A stretch of DNA of 64,000 nt from Methanothermococcus sp. (GTDB taxonomy: Archaea > AGJL01 > Methanococci > Methanococcales > Methanococcaceae), in assembly GCF_015523155.1 (NCBI RefSeq), contig NZ_WAKW01000002.1, positions 1 to 64,000 on the forward strand, in the 5' to 3' direction. Below are positions 37,319-47,663 of this stretch, piece by piece (the first letter of the stretch is position 1; each line of letters opens with the position of its first letter). The notes under the pieces are model-generated. The model did not search any database. It was not told where the DNA came from and saw only the letters and a program-made list of their open reading frames with translations. Position numbers and translations under genes: made by a program.

Positions 37319-38647
37319 TTGGAGGAATTTCTTCATAAAATAAGGCCTATACTCGAATATATTCCAGAAGTGAAGAGACCTGAACGGGACATAACATTTA
37401 AAGAAAAGTTGAAATGGACGGGAATTGTTCTTGTTTTATATTTTATCATGGGGACAATTGATGTATATACAGGGGGAGCTCAGGTCCCACCAGTATTTGA
37501 ATTCTGGCAAACTGTAACTGCGTCTAAAATGGGGTCATTAATCACCTTAGGTATTGGACCCATTGTTACAGCTGGAATTATCATGCAGCTTTTAGTTGGG
37601 TCTGAAATTATAAAATTGGATTTATCCAATCCAAACAACAGGGCAATGTTTCAAGGACTTCAAAAACTATTTGCAATATTTATGTGTTTCTTAGAGGCTA
37701 TAATGTTTGTTGGTGCAGGAGCCTTTGGTCCGTTATCACCTACTATAATGCTAACCTTAATTCTCCAATTGGCAATTGGAGCTATACTCTTAATATACCT
37801 TGATGAGATAGTTTCAAGGTATGGTATAGGTTCAGGCATTGGTCTCTTCATTGCCGCAGGTGTTTCCCAGACGATATTTGTGGGAGCATTAGGTCCAAAG
37901 GGATATCTTTGGGAATTCTTCAATGCCATAGTGCAGGGTTCATTGGGAACAGCATTTAAATTTATACTGCCAATATTGGGAACAATATTGGTATTCTTTA
38001 TAGTAGTATATGCTGAGAGTATGCGAGTGGAAATTCCACTGGCACATGGAAGAGTAAGAGGTGCAGTGGGTAAATACCCTATAAAGTTCATATATGTGAC
38101 AAACCTTCCCGTTATATTGTCAGCTGCATTATTTGCAAATATTCAATTATGGGGTATGTTCCTTGAAAAGATGGGATTTCCAATTTTGGGGCATTATGTA
38201 AATGGTAGAGCAGTAGATGGTTTGGCATATTATTTCTCTACACCATATGGATTAACAAGTGTGTTATCTGACCCATTGCATGCCCTATTTTACACAATAA
38301 TGATGATGTTATCCTGTATAGTTTTCGGTATATTCTGGGTCGAAACATCAGGTCTTGATGCAAAATCCATGGCAAAGAGGCTTGGAAGTCTCGATATGGC
38401 AATTAAAGGATTTAGAAAAAGTACAAAATCCATAGAACAGAGGTTAAGAAGATATATTAAACCTATTACTGTGATGAGCTCAGCATTCGTTGGGCTACTT
38501 GCAGCAGGTGCTGATTTCACAGGAGCTCTCGGTGGAGGAACAGGGGTTTTGCTTACAGTTTCCATAGTTTATAGGATGTATGAGCAGCTTGTTCAAGAGC
38601 AAATTTCAGATTTACACCCAGCACTTGCAAAGTTAATTAAAAAATAA
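37319..38647 (+). CDS. secY: Preprotein translocase subunit SecY
   Basis: The 442-aa channel subunit of the archaeal Sec61/SecYEG complex has ten predicted membrane helices. The start is a TTG after ACGGTGATACC, giving MEEFLHKIRPILEYIP. The N-terminal cytoplasmic helix TFKEKLKWTGIVLVLY and the plug region (GGAQVPPVFEFWQ) match the family. It follows the ribosomal block as in most archaea. The adenylate kinase gene that often follows it is absent. The SecG/Sec61-beta gene is at 45.4 kb. Confidence 0.96.
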   Translation: MEEFLHKIRPILEYIPEVKRPERDITFKEKLKWTGIVLVLYFIMGTIDVYTGGAQVPPVFEFWQTVTASKMGSLITLGIGPIVTAGIIMQLLVGSEIIKLDLSNPNNRAMFQGLQKLFAIFMCFLEAIMFVGAGAFGPLSPTIMLTLILQLAIGAILLIYLDEIVSRYGIGSGIGLFIAAGVSQTIFVGALGPKGYLWEFFNAIVQGSLGTAFKFILPILGTILVFFIVVYAESMRVEIPLAHGRVRGAVGKYPIKFIYVTNLPVILSAALFANIQLWGMFLEKMGFPILGHYVNGRAVDGLAYYFSTPYGLTSVLSDPLHALFYTIMMMLSCIVFGIFWVETSGLDAKSMAKRLGSLDMAIKGFRKSTKSIEQRLRRYIKPITVMSSAFVGLLAAGADFTGALGGGTGVLLTVSIVYRMYEQLVQEQISDLHPALAKLIKK

Positions 38648-38707
38648 AAATAAAAAACTAAATAATAGAATAAAATTTAATTTTTTATATTAATCTTTTA
38701 TTTATTG

Positions 38708-39613
38708 TTATTTAACCACTGTATTGAATAAAACTGCCAATACTCCAAAAAATATAGATATACTCCACAATATGAAGGCAATATTGTATTCTTTCATAGG
38801 TTTTTTCTTTAATATGATTCTAGGGAGTGATAGATATCCACCAACAACATGGAGCTTTCCATCTTCTCCCAATATTGTGGGTTTATGGTCTTCCCTCTTA
38901 GTTATGCCAGCTGAATAATACTTTAAAGAGGCATCAATGATATAGGGCATCATGATAATAACAAATTCTGGAATTATGTTCCTCCATACTGCTATCGTAG
39001 CTAAAAACGCTCCAATGGGGAGGGTTCCAACATCTCCTGGAAATACCTTTGCAGGATACTTATTAAGCATAAAAAATCCAAAATATGATGCTAAAAATAT
39101 CATGGTAATCTCAAAACCATAATAATCCCCATTTAACAGTAGGATAATTCCTAAAAAAAACGCCGAGATTATGCCCAAACCTATTTCCAATCCATTGAAT
39201 CCAGCCAGCATATTCGTTAAATTTGAGGATATTGATATACCTAAAATAAGGAGTATTATCTTAAATATATCAAAACCAAATAATAAATATCCTATGGGAA
39301 TGCCAATTAATCCAAGTAATATGAGCTTTTTATAGGGAGATAATTTGTATAAATCATCATATACGCCTATAAGTCCAGATATAAACAAAACCGATGATAT
39401 CAAAGGATTGAAGATAAATATTACCAAAGCACTCAATGATACGGGAACAATTCCTCCCATTTCAGGCACTTTGGTTTTTTCTCTCTTGTGTAAATCAATG
39501 CCGTATTTGTAATTAATCATCTTGGTTATAAAAATCCTTGTAAGAATGTATGAGGATATAAAACATAATAAACATAAAACTAAAAAGTAAATATTTAAAT
39601 GATGTTCAAGCAT
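38708..39613 (-). CDS. aglH: UDP-GlcNAc:dolichyl-phosphate GlcNAc-1-phosphate transferase-like (GPT/MraY family)
   Basis: The 301-aa integral membrane protein has about ten helices and family motifs KVPEMGGI, the metal-binding GVYDDLYKL, NMLAGFNGLE and VFPGDVGTLPIGA. The family transfers a sugar-1-phosphate from UDP-sugar to a polyprenyl phosphate, the first step of N-glycan assembly. It is divergent from aglB, the oligosaccharyltransferase, which supports the N-glycosylation role. The exact sugar is not shown. Confidence 0.85.
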   Translation of the reverse strand: MLEHHLNIYFLVLCLLCFISSYILTRIFITKMINYKYGIDLHKREKTKVPEMGGIVPVSLSALVIFIFNPLISSVLFISGLIGVYDDLYKLSPYKKLILLGLIGIPIGYLLFGFDIFKIILLILGISISSNLTNMLAGFNGLEIGLGIISAFFLGIILLLNGDYYGFEITMIFLASYFGFFMLNKYPAKVFPGDVGTLPIGAFLATIAVWRNIIPEFVIIMMPYIIDASLKYYSAGITKREDHKPTILGEDGKLHVVGGYLSLPRIILKKKPMKEYNIAFILWSISIFFGVLAVLFNTVVK

Positions 39614-39819
39614 TTTTTCACCTTTAAGTAAATATATTAAGTAATAATATTTAAATTAAGATAAAATAAGAGTATTCTAACCCTCTGCAATGAATAAATA
39701 TCATGGTAGTATGCTGCAATTATAAATTATAATGTATATTAAATTTCATAAACTATTTATAAATATATTATTTTAATAGGAAGTATATATTTCTAAATGA
39801 TAAATTTTGGAGGCACAAT

Positions 39820-42423
39820 ATGGGAAATATATTAAATAAGATATCTGAGTTCTTTAATAAACATGAATACATAAAACTATTTTTAATAGTTTTGGTGATA
39901 GGACTTATAAGCTTTCAGCTAAGAGCTCAGCCAGCAGATATGGGATTTACAGATAATCCTCAATTGAAACATATGTTTGCAGATGAACACGGAAGAATGT
40001 ATTTAGTGGCATTAGACCCTTATTACTATTTAAGGATGACAGAAGATTACTACTATAAAGGTCATCTCGGGGAGACACTAAAAGAAATTAATGGAAAATT
40101 GGTGCCTTATGATACCTGTCAGTATGCACCACCAGGGCATCCAATAACAAGTCCAGTTCCAGTAATATGTTTAACCACGATCGCAATATACAATATATGG
40201 CATTCATTTGATTCAACTGTAACGCTGATGAATGCGGCTTATTGGGTTCCTGCTGTAATGGGTATGTTGTTGGGAATTCCTGTGTTCTTTATAGTGAGGA
40301 GAACTACATTAAGTAATATTGGAGGAATTGTGGGGGCATTGGCAATAATATCAAGTCCTGCTCTATTGTATAAAACTTCAGCAGGTTTTGCAGATACTCC
40401 AATATTTGAGGTTTTGCCAATACTGTTTATAGTATGGTTTATTATGGAGGCAATACATAATCAGGAAAATCTAAAAAAATCTTTAATATTTGCCACATTG
40501 GCAACACTGGTGATGGCACTGGCTCCAAGAATGTGGGCAGGTTGGTGGTATGGATATGATATTGTGAGCGGATTTTTAGTATTGTATTTGATATACAGTT
40601 ATATCATCAAGAATGGTTATAAAAAATCTGTTGTAGAAGTTGGAAACATAAAAAACATACTTTCGATAATAGGAATATTTACTGTGGGTGGAGCTCTATT
40701 AATATCTGCCATATATGGAATAAATAGTTTCATAAACGGAGCTCTTGCACCTATGGGATTCACAACAATAAAGGCAGTATCTGAGGCATCAGGATGGCCT
40801 AATGTATATACAACAGTATCGGAACTCGCTACTCCATCCATTAATGACATAATAAATAACTCATTAGGTAGCACGTATCTCTTCGTATTGGGTATAACTG
40901 GGGTAATATTGTCATTCCTTTCAATGAGATACAAAGAAATGAGTATCAAATTTGATGCAAAATATGCCATATTATTAACACTTTGGTTATTTGCAACATT
41001 CTACGCATCTACAAAAGGTGTTAGATTTATAGGATTAATGGTTCCACCATTATCCATAGGGGTAGGTATATTTGCCGGACAGATAATAAATATAATAAAA
41101 AGAAGGAATGATGATTTAACAAAATGGACATTGTATCCTATAATTGGTATTTCATTTTTGGTGGCACTTAAAATTGCAGCACCCAAATTATTGGAGATAT
41201 TGGTACCTACAACCTATGTTCCTATTGCAGCCTATGGTATGTTGCTCACACTTGCAATACTTGTAGTATATAAGATAGTTGATATAATCTCATCAAATAA
41301 AGAAATGCAGATAAAAAAGGTTGTTAGCATATTATTGGCAATAACCTTAGTTCTTCCACCCCTTGCAAATGCAGTTCCATTGAACACAGTACCAACATTA
41401 AACAACGGATGGTTGGATAGTTTAAATTGGATAAAAACAGAAACTCCAAATAATTCAGTAATTACCAGCTGGTGGGATAATGGACATATATATACATGGG
41501 CTACAAGAAAAATGGTAACCTTTGATGGAGGTAGCCAAAACTCACCAAGGGCTTACTGGGTAGGAAGAGCATTTTCCACATCAAATGAAAATCTTTCCAT
41601 TGGGATACTTAGAATGCTTGCCACAAGTGGTGATGAAGCATTTGATGAAAATAGTGTATTAATGAACAAAACAAACCACAGCGTAGCGAAAACTGTAAAA
41701 ATATTAAATGAAATACTGCCTTTGGATAGAACCGAGGCATATAATGTATTAACAAATAAATATGGTTTAACAAGTAGGGAAGCAGATGAGGTATTAAATG
41801 CAACCCATCCAGAACATCCAAACCCTGATTATTTAATTACCTATAACAGAATGACAGATATTGCTCCTGTTTGGAGTATGTTTGGTATGTGGGACTTCAA
41901 TCTTTCACCAAATACTCCGGATAGTCAAAGGGAAAAAGGATATTATCAAAAATTAAAAGGAGAAGGATTTTTAAGTAATGGCTCACTTATTGTAAAGGTT
42001 CCATTACAAGAAACAAATAACTATATGGTTATGAATCTCATTATGGTAAAAAATTCAACCATGGCAAGTTATGATGTTACCTATAACTTAAAAACAAAAA
42101 CTTTAATGAGTGAAAAAATCACAGGATTCCACAAAATAATTGTTAAGGATGGAAATAATATATATGAAAATACATTCAATGAAAATGGAACTATGAGTGA
42201 AATTGTTAGATTAGAACCAGTAGGAAATGGTCAGTATTATGCCTACGTTTGGATTTCATCAAGAAATCTCGAAGATAGTATATATACAAAGCTTCATTTC
42301 CTTGATGGAGCAGGTTTAAAACACATTAAACTTGTTAAAGAATCTATTGACCCTACAAACTATGGAGTTCAGCCAGGATTTAAGGTTTATAAAGTAGATT
42401 ATGGAAATAAATATTTAAATTAA
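39820..42423 (+). CDS. aglB: Oligosaccharyltransferase AglB (STT3)
   Basis: This enzyme transfers a lipid-linked glycan to Asn in N-x-S/T sequons of S-layer, archaellin and pilin proteins. The 867-aa protein has about a dozen N-terminal membrane helices and a soluble C-terminal domain. The catalytic WWDNG motif is at residues 551-555. An early DPYYYLRMTEDYY loop gives the acidic metal site, and FADTPIFE a second one. The start follows TTGGAGGCACAAT. The pilins at 25 kb carry sequons. Confidence 0.95.
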   Translation: MGNILNKISEFFNKHEYIKLFLIVLVIGLISFQLRAQPADMGFTDNPQLKHMFADEHGRMYLVALDPYYYLRMTEDYYYKGHLGETLKEINGKLVPYDTCQYAPPGHPITSPVPVICLTTIAIYNIWHSFDSTVTLMNAAYWVPAVMGMLLGIPVFFIVRRTTLSNIGGIVGALAIISSPALLYKTSAGFADTPIFEVLPILFIVWFIMEAIHNQENLKKSLIFATLATLVMALAPRMWAGWWYGYDIVSGFLVLYLIYSYIIKNGYKKSVVEVGNIKNILSIIGIFTVGGALLISAIYGINSFINGALAPMGFTTIKAVSEASGWPNVYTTVSELATPSINDIINNSLGSTYLFVLGITGVILSFLSMRYKEMSIKFDAKYAILLTLWLFATFYASTKGVRFIGLMVPPLSIGVGIFAGQIINIIKRRNDDLTKWTLYPIIGISFLVALKIAAPKLLEILVPTTYVPIAAYGMLLTLAILVVYKIVDIISSNKEMQIKKVVSILLAITLVLPPLANAVPLNTVPTLNNGWLDSLNWIKTETPNNSVITSWWDNGHIYTWATRKMVTFDGGSQNSPRAYWVGRAFSTSNENLSIGILRMLATSGDEAFDENSVLMNKTNHSVAKTVKILNEILPLDRTEAYNVLTNKYGLTSREADEVLNATHPEHPNPDYLITYNRMTDIAPVWSMFGMWDFNLSPNTPDSQREKGYYQKLKGEGFLSNGSLIVKVPLQETNNYMVMNLIMVKNSTMASYDVTYNLKTKTLMSEKITGFHKIIVKDGNNIYENTFNENGTMSEIVRLEPVGNGQYYAYVWISSRNLEDSIYTKLHFLDGAGLKHIKLVKESIDPTNYGVQPGFKVYKVDYGNKYLN

Positions 42424-42512
42424 TTTTTCTCAACGAATGTTGTTAATAGGTGAAATCTTTATTTCGCCCGATTTATATTTTTTAATTTTAATATAATTTT
42501 TTAGGTGGTTTA

Positions 42513-43046
42513 ATGACTATTGAAGTTTTGAGATTGGGTCATAGAGGAGAACGAGATAAAAGAATATCCACACATGTTGCATTAACTGCGCGAGCTCTGG
42601 GTGCAGATAAGATAATATTCACATGTGAGGATAATCATGTAAGAGAAAGTGTAAATAAGGTAGTGGAAAATTGGGGCGGAGATTTTAAATTTAAAGTAGT
42701 AGATTCATGGAAATCCTATGTAAAAAGATTTAAAGAAAACAATGGAATTGTTGTTCATTTAACCATGTATGGGGAAAATATAAATAAAGCAATAGATAAC
42801 ATTAAGAAAAATATGAATGATAAAAATATTATAATAATAATCGGTGCAGAAAAGGTTCCAAAGGAAGCTTATGAACTGGCAGATTATAACATTTCCATTG
42901 GAAATCAACCTCATTCAGAAGTTGCAGCAATTGCCATATTTTTAGATAGGCTGTTTGAAGGAGAAACACTTTATAGGGATTACGATGACGCAAAAATAAA
43001 AGTCATGCCTTCAAAAAAAGAAAAATTTGTGATACTTGAAAAATAA
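42513..43046 (+). CDS. trm56: tRNA (cytidine-56-2'-O)-methyltransferase
   Basis: aTrm56 is a SPOUT-class enzyme that methylates C56 in the T loop of archaeal tRNAs. The 177-aa protein starts MTIEVLRLGHRGERDKRIST, with a knot region (IIIIIGAEKVPKEAY, DYNISIGNQPHSEVAAIAIFLDR). This N-terminal motif is specific to the family. TTTAGGTGGTTTA precedes the ATG. Confidence 0.93.
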   Translation: MTIEVLRLGHRGERDKRISTHVALTARALGADKIIFTCEDNHVRESVNKVVENWGGDFKFKVVDSWKSYVKRFKENNGIVVHLTMYGENINKAIDNIKKNMNDKNIIIIIGAEKVPKEAYELADYNISIGNQPHSEVAAIAIFLDRLFEGETLYRDYDDAKIKVMPSKKEKFVILEK

Positions 43047-43226
43047 CTCTTTAAGATAAATATATGATATATATTATGTTCTGTGCATTTTTGAATAATA
43101 TTTAAATGTGTTCTAAAAGATTAAGTATTCTAAAAGAGCTCGCAAAATAATCTTGCTATTCTCATAAAAAGTTCTAAAATTCTACATACCAGAGGCAAGG
43201 CTTATTTAATTAATCATGGTGAAATA

Positions 43227-43841
43227 ATGATATTAAGTGATAAAGATATTTTTGAATATGTGGAATCCAATAAACTATTGATTGAACCTTTTAATCGGGA
43301 TTTTGTTGGACCATGTTCTTATGATGTTACACTTGGAGATGAGTTTATAGTATATAACGATGAAGTTTATGATTTAAAGGAAAAACTTAAACACGAAAAA
43401 TTTAAAATAGAAAACTCAATAATGGTATGCCCCTTATATCACAAATTAGATGAAGATACTGTAAAATATTATAGGGAAAAATACAAAGTAGATGCTGTGA
43501 TTAGTGGAGGATTACTTGGAACTACAAACGAGTATATAAAACTCCCGAATGATATATGTGCCCAGTATCAAGGTAGAAGCTCCTTTGGAAGGGTGTTTTT
43601 ACAATCCCATCAAACAGCAGGATGGATTGATGCAGGATTTATGGGGAAAATTACATTGGAGATTGTAGCTTATGATAAACCTGTAATACTTTATAAAAAT
43701 CAAAGGATTGGACAGTTAATATTCTCTAAAACAAACACCCCTGCAAGTGTTGGTTATTGCGATAGGAGGAGCTCCAAATATGGTGGTCAGGATTCTGTAA
43801 TGCCTTCATTAATATGTAAGGAATTAAAAAGTTTAAAATAA
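43227..43841 (+). CDS. dcd: dCTP deaminase, probably bifunctional with dUTPase activity
   Basis: The 204-aa trimeric enzyme of the dUTPase fold makes dUMP or dUTP from dCTP for dTMP synthesis. Motifs include MILSDKDIFEYV, GPCSYDVTLG, QGRSSFGRVFLQSHQTAGWIDAGF and GQLIFSKT. Methanococcal relatives are bifunctional deaminase/pyrophosphatases, which I infer here. The start follows ATGGTGAAATA. In the 180-bp gap before it lie three copies of TTCTAAAA and one GAGCTC. Confidence 0.92.
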   Translation: MILSDKDIFEYVESNKLLIEPFNRDFVGPCSYDVTLGDEFIVYNDEVYDLKEKLKHEKFKIENSIMVCPLYHKLDEDTVKYYREKYKVDAVISGGLLGTTNEYIKLPNDICAQYQGRSSFGRVFLQSHQTAGWIDAGFMGKITLEIVAYDKPVILYKNQRIGQLIFSKTNTPASVGYCDRRSSKYGGQDSVMPSLICKELKSLK

Positions 43842-43947
43842 TAAAAAAAATAAGGAATAAAAAAATAATATAAAATAAAATAGTAGATGGAATAAAAAAT
43901 AAAGAATAAAAAAAATAAAAAACTAAAAAACGAAGAAGGATGATATT

Positions 43948-45324
43948 ATGTATGTTCCAGAAGAAATTATAGAAACAATTAGAATGATAGAGCATGAAAA
44001 TTTAGATATTAGAGCAACTACAATGGGTATAAACTTAAAGGATTGTGCCTGTGAAGATATAGATACTCTAAAAGAAAATATATACAATAAAATAGTTTCA
44101 AATGCAGAGAATCTCGTGGAAACTGCTGAAAGAGTATCTAAAAAATATGGAATTCCAATAGTTACAAAGAGGGTTTCAGTTACTCCAATAGGTTCTATTA
44201 TTGGAAGTGCCATAAAAAATATGGATAGGAAAGAGGCAATTAAAGCATGCGTGGAAGTGGGAAAAACACTTGACAAAGCTGCAAAGGATATAAATATAGA
44301 TTTCATTGGTGGTTATTCAGCACTTGTTCAAAAAGGTATCACAAGAAGCGAGGCTATGTTAATTGACTCCATACCATACATGATGAAGGAAACTGATACA
44401 GTATGTTCATCAGTAAATGTGGCAACAACAAAAGCTGGAATAAACATGGATGCAGTTAAGAGAATGGGGGAAGTAATAAAGGAAACATCTGAGATGACAG
44501 AAGATGCATTGGGATGTGCAAAACTTGTGGTATTTGCAAATGCTCCTGAGGATAATCCATTTATGGCCGGGGCATTCCATGGGGTTGGAGAGGGAGATGC
44601 AGTAATAAATGTTGGGGTTTCAGGACCTGGCGTTGTAAGGGCAACCGTTGAAAAACTTAAAGGTGCAGACATAGGAACGGTATGCAACGAGATTAAAAAA
44701 ACCGCATTTAAAATCACAAGAGTAGGTGAGCTCATAGGAAGGGAGGTATCAAAAGAGCTAAATGTTCCATTTGGAATTGTGGATTTATCTCTTGCACCAA
44801 CTCCTGCGGTAGGGGACAGTATAGCAAATATTTTGGAGGCAATTGGTCTTGAAAGATGCGGAACACACGGAACAACTGCTGCATTAGCTTTATTAAATGA
44901 TGCAGTTAAAAAAGGAGGGGCAATGGCAGCAAGTTATGTGGGAGGTTTAAGTGGTTCGTTTATCCCAGTTAGTGAAGATGCTGGAATGATAAAGGCAGTT
45001 GAGGATGGTGCATTGAAATTGGATAAACTTGAAGCTATGACCTGCGTATGTTCAGTAGGTCTTGATATGATAGCCATACCTGGAAAGACACCTGCTTCAA
45101 CAATATCTGCAATAATAGCCGACGAAATGGCAATAGGGGTAATTAACAAAAAAACCACAGCAGTTAGAATAATACCTGTTCCAAACAAGGATGTTGGAGA
45201 CTATGTAGAATACGGTGGATTGTTAGGAAAAGCCCCAATAATGCCTGTAAATGAATACTCATCAGAGGAGTTTATAAATAGAGGTGGAAGAATACCATCA
45301 CCACTTCAATCTATGTTGAATTAA
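43948..45324 (+). CDS. DUF711/UPF0210 family protein
   Basis: The 458-aa protein starts [20 protein letters not shown] and contains the family's glycine-rich segments ([58 protein letters not shown]). The fold resembles glycyl-radical enzymes (PFL-like), but I see no glycyl-radical motif, and the biochemical role is unknown. The intergenic DNA before it is almost only A and T. Confidence 0.85.
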   Translation: MYVPEEIIETIRMIEHENLDIRATTMGINLKDCACEDIDTLKENIYNKIVSNAENLVETAERVSKKYGIPIVTKRVSVTPIGSIIGSAIKNMDRKEAIKACVEVGKTLDKAAKDINIDFIGGYSALVQKGITRSEAMLIDSIPYMMKETDTVCSSVNVATTKAGINMDAVKRMGEVIKETSEMTEDALGCAKLVVFANAPEDNPFMAGAFHGVGEGDAVINVGVSGPGVVRATVEKLKGADIGTVCNEIKKTAFKITRVGELIGREVSKELNVPFGIVDLSLAPTPAVGDSIANILEAIGLERCGTHGTTAALALLNDAVKKGGAMAASYVGGLSGSFIPVSEDAGMIKAVEDGALKLDKLEAMTCVCSVGLDMIAIPGKTPASTISAIIADEMAIGVINKKTTAVRIIPVPNKDVGDYVEYGGLLGKAPIMPVNEYSSEEFINRGGRIPSPLQSMLN

Positions 45325-45420
45325 AAAATAAAATTAAAAAATTAAAGGTAAATGAGAAGATAATTATATATATGTAGAAAATATATATAATGTAGATGAG
45401 ATAAAAATAAATGTGATACT

Positions 45421-45585
45421 ATGGCTAGAAAAAATGAAGATACTGGACTTAGCACAAGCGCTGGGCTTGTTAGGTATATGGATGTTGATATATCTAAAAT
45501 TAAAATAAGCCCTGAAAAAGTTTTAGGAATTACCATTACAATAATGGTTTTAGAGGCTATTTTGAATTATGGCATGTTCATCTAA
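45421..45585 (+). CDS. secG: Preprotein translocase Sec61 beta / SecG
   Basis: This 54-aa ORF is missing from the ORF track. It reads MARKNEDTGLSTSAGLVRYM and ends in one transmembrane helix (VLGITITIMVLEAILNYGMF), the hallmark of the archaeal Sec61-beta subunit. GTGATACT precedes the ATG. The opposite-strand ORF at 45342-45536 is its shadow. Confidence 0.93.
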   Translation: MARKNEDTGLSTSAGLVRYMDVDISKIKISPEKVLGITITIMVLEAILNYGMFI

Positions 45586-45625
45586 AAATAAATTATCTTC
45601 TTTTAATATCGAATAATTATATAAT

Positions 45626-46867
45626 TTATGATTTTCTATATATTATCAATGTGTTTTTATCGTATTTAGTAGGTTTGGGATTATAACTATCGATATGTGG
45701 ATAATTAACATATTTTTTCAGTTCTTTTCCAAGAGCTCCTGCAAGTATAAATTTAATATTTTTGGATTTATATTTCTCAATAACATTTAGTAATTTTTTT
45801 ACATCTATTTCTTCACAGGTGCATCCAAAGTCCCCGCCGACAATTACAACCCCATTAAAAACATCTGCAAAGTTGTTAATGGCATAATCAATAGATTTAA
45901 CATCAAGACCGGGGTTTATATTTTCAATTATGTAGTGGTTGTTTATCTTACTAATATTCATCCTATTTTTTATTTCAAAAGTTTTTATTTTGTCAATAAT
46001 ATATTCACAATCAACAAAATTTTTACATATATTCAGAGCAAATAGGGAATCTTCTATATAGTGAGCTCCGAATATGCATCTGCTAAACTCAATAGTTTTG
46101 TTATTGTATTTATATTTTAAAGGATATTTTGATACAATTTCAGCATTTTCTGGATTTATGGTTGTTAAATTGTTTTGGGATGAATTAATATTTTTAATAT
46201 TTTTAACCGCAGTTTTGTATTTATCAAAAATATTTTTATTAATATATCCTTTATCTGCGTTTTTTAAAGTTGATAGTTTGGCAGTAAGTGCGTTTCTTCT
46301 ACCCCCTCCAATTGGATAGTTTTCCAACACATTTGTAAGAGCTCCGTATCTACATGTCGTAATTCCCAAGGATACTTCAAATATAAATAAGTCATAAGAA
46401 TCAAGTTTATTAGCTTCATTTAATTTATTGATATGATTTAATATAGATACAGGAGTGATAGAACCTTTATTGCTATTGTTTAAGGAGATATTATAGCCCT
46501 CCCTTAATATATGGTATATGAGCTCCGTTGTTGTGGTCTTCCCCTTCACTCCTGTAATCTCTATGAACTTTTTATATATGTTGCCGTATTTCTTATGTAT
46601 GAGCTCCGAGACTGCATCATGAAAAGAGATAAAATCATAGTCAATAGGACAGTGAATGGGAGCAATAACATTATCGTATTTTTCAAAATCTGGTTTTTCT
46701 TTTGATGATATTAGGTTTATATTTTCAATGGAATAATTTAAATTTTTTAAAAAATCTTTATCTTTTTCCAATTTTCCATAAATATCCCAAACAGAGACAT
46801 TATGTCCTAAATCAATATATTCTTTTGCAATATCCAATGCACCGTGATTTACATCAATAACAAGCAT
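45626..46867 (-). CDS. cfbE: Coenzyme F430 synthetase (Mur-ligase homologue)
   Basis: CfbE closes the ring of seco-F430 with ATP in the last step of F430 synthesis. The protein resembles a Mur ligase: an ATP-binding P-loop ITGVKGKTTTTEL (near residue 112), a central domain with EVSLGITTCRYGAL, and a C-terminal domain with NPGLDVKSIDYAI and VGGDFGCTCEE. I use the ATG giving MLVIDVNHGALDIAK after GGCGGTATT, 30 codons downstream of the ORF-track start. It is 17 bp after the PHP gene. The other F430 gene in this window, cfbC, lies 14 kb away. Confidence 0.87.
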   Translation of the reverse strand: MLVIDVNHGALDIAKEYIDLGHNVSVWDIYGKLEKDKDFLKNLNYSIENINLISSKEKPDFEKYDNVIAPIHCPIDYDFISFHDAVSELIHKKYGNIYKKFIEITGVKGKTTTTELIYHILREGYNISLNNSNKGSITPVSILNHINKLNEANKLDSYDLFIFEVSLGITTCRYGALTNVLENYPIGGGRRNALTAKLSTLKNADKGYINKNIFDKYKTAVKNIKNINSSQNNLTTINPENAEIVSKYPLKYKYNNKTIEFSRCIFGAHYIEDSLFALNICKNFVDCEYIIDKIKTFEIKNRMNISKINNHYIIENINPGLDVKSIDYAINNFADVFNGVVIVGGDFGCTCEEIDVKKLLNVIEKYKSKNIKFILAGALGKELKKYVNYPHIDSYNPKPTKYDKNTLIIYRKS

Positions 46868-46884
46868 AATACCGCCATAATTTT

Positions 46885-47538
46885 TTAAATTTTTTTGATT
46901 AATTCCTTTGGATATTTTGATAATGTATTTTCCAGTTCTACCTTGCTCATTCCACATCCCAAACCAACCTTTTTTGCAAAATCAATATCTATTAAATCAG
47001 AAGGTGCATGAGTATCTGAATTTATCAACGTAGGTATATTGTACCCCCTTGCAACATTTAAAACATGCCCATTTGTTAAAGAATGCCCCTTTCTTGAAGT
47101 TATTTCTAGGAATATGCCGTTTTCCTTAACATTTTGTGCGGTTTCATCATCTAATATTCCAGGATGTGCTAAAATATCCACATCTTCGGATATGGATGCA
47201 TAGTAGTTTGTTTTTTCTTCAACAGGCTCTACAACCGTTTCCCCATGGACAACCACAATTTCAGCACCAATATCTTTACATTTTTTAGCCATCTTTGGAA
47301 TGGATTTTGCGGGAATGTGGGTGAGCTCTATACCTACTATAAGTTGAATATCCCAGTAGTTCTTTAATTCTTCTTTTGCAAGAGTGGTTTTTTCAATGAG
47401 CTCCTTATAGTTGCTTGCATCCCCGTGGTCAGTAATTGCTATTGCCTTATGGTTCAAAACTTTTGCCCTTCTGACGAGCTCAGATGGTATTAACTCTCCG
47501 TCGCTAAAAACTGTGTGTGTGTGAAAGTCATATCTCAA
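46885..47538 (-). CDS. PHP-domain phosphoesterase
   Basis: The 217-aa protein starts at a TTG (MRYDFHTHTVFSDGE) after GGTGATATA. The PHP metal motifs are DFHTHTVFSDG, ITDHGDAS, VVHGETVVE, AHPGILDD and INSDTHAPSD. PHP proteins cleave phosphate esters or cyclic nucleotides, and relatives include histidinol phosphatases and small phosphodiesterases. It is upstream of cfbE on one probable transcript, but I see no direct chemical link to F430. Confidence 0.88.
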   Translation of the reverse strand: MRYDFHTHTVFSDGELIPSELVRRAKVLNHKAIAITDHGDASNYKELIEKTTLAKEELKNYWDIQLIVGIELTHIPAKSIPKMAKKCKDIGAEIVVVHGETVVEPVEEKTNYYASISEDVDILAHPGILDDETAQNVKENGIFLEITSRKGHSLTNGHVLNVARGYNIPTLINSDTHAPSDLIDIDFAKKVGLGCGMSKVELENTLSKYPKELIKKI

Positions 47539-47663
47539 TATATCACCAATTTTTTAAATTTTTTAAATTTTTTTAATATAATCCATTAACTATTTATTTT
47601 ATATAATATTAAATTAATTTATAATTTTATTTAAAATATTATAATAAATTATAGGTGATGTAT

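Noticed and set aside
45342-45536. 64-aa minus-strand ORF
   Set aside because: It is the antisense shadow of secG, whose small ORF is well supported.
47655-47663. GTG/ATG start of leuB used in the ORF track
   Set aside because: Both codons lie inside the GGTGA ribosome binding site. The TTG nine bases downstream has correct spacing and gives the usual family N-terminus.
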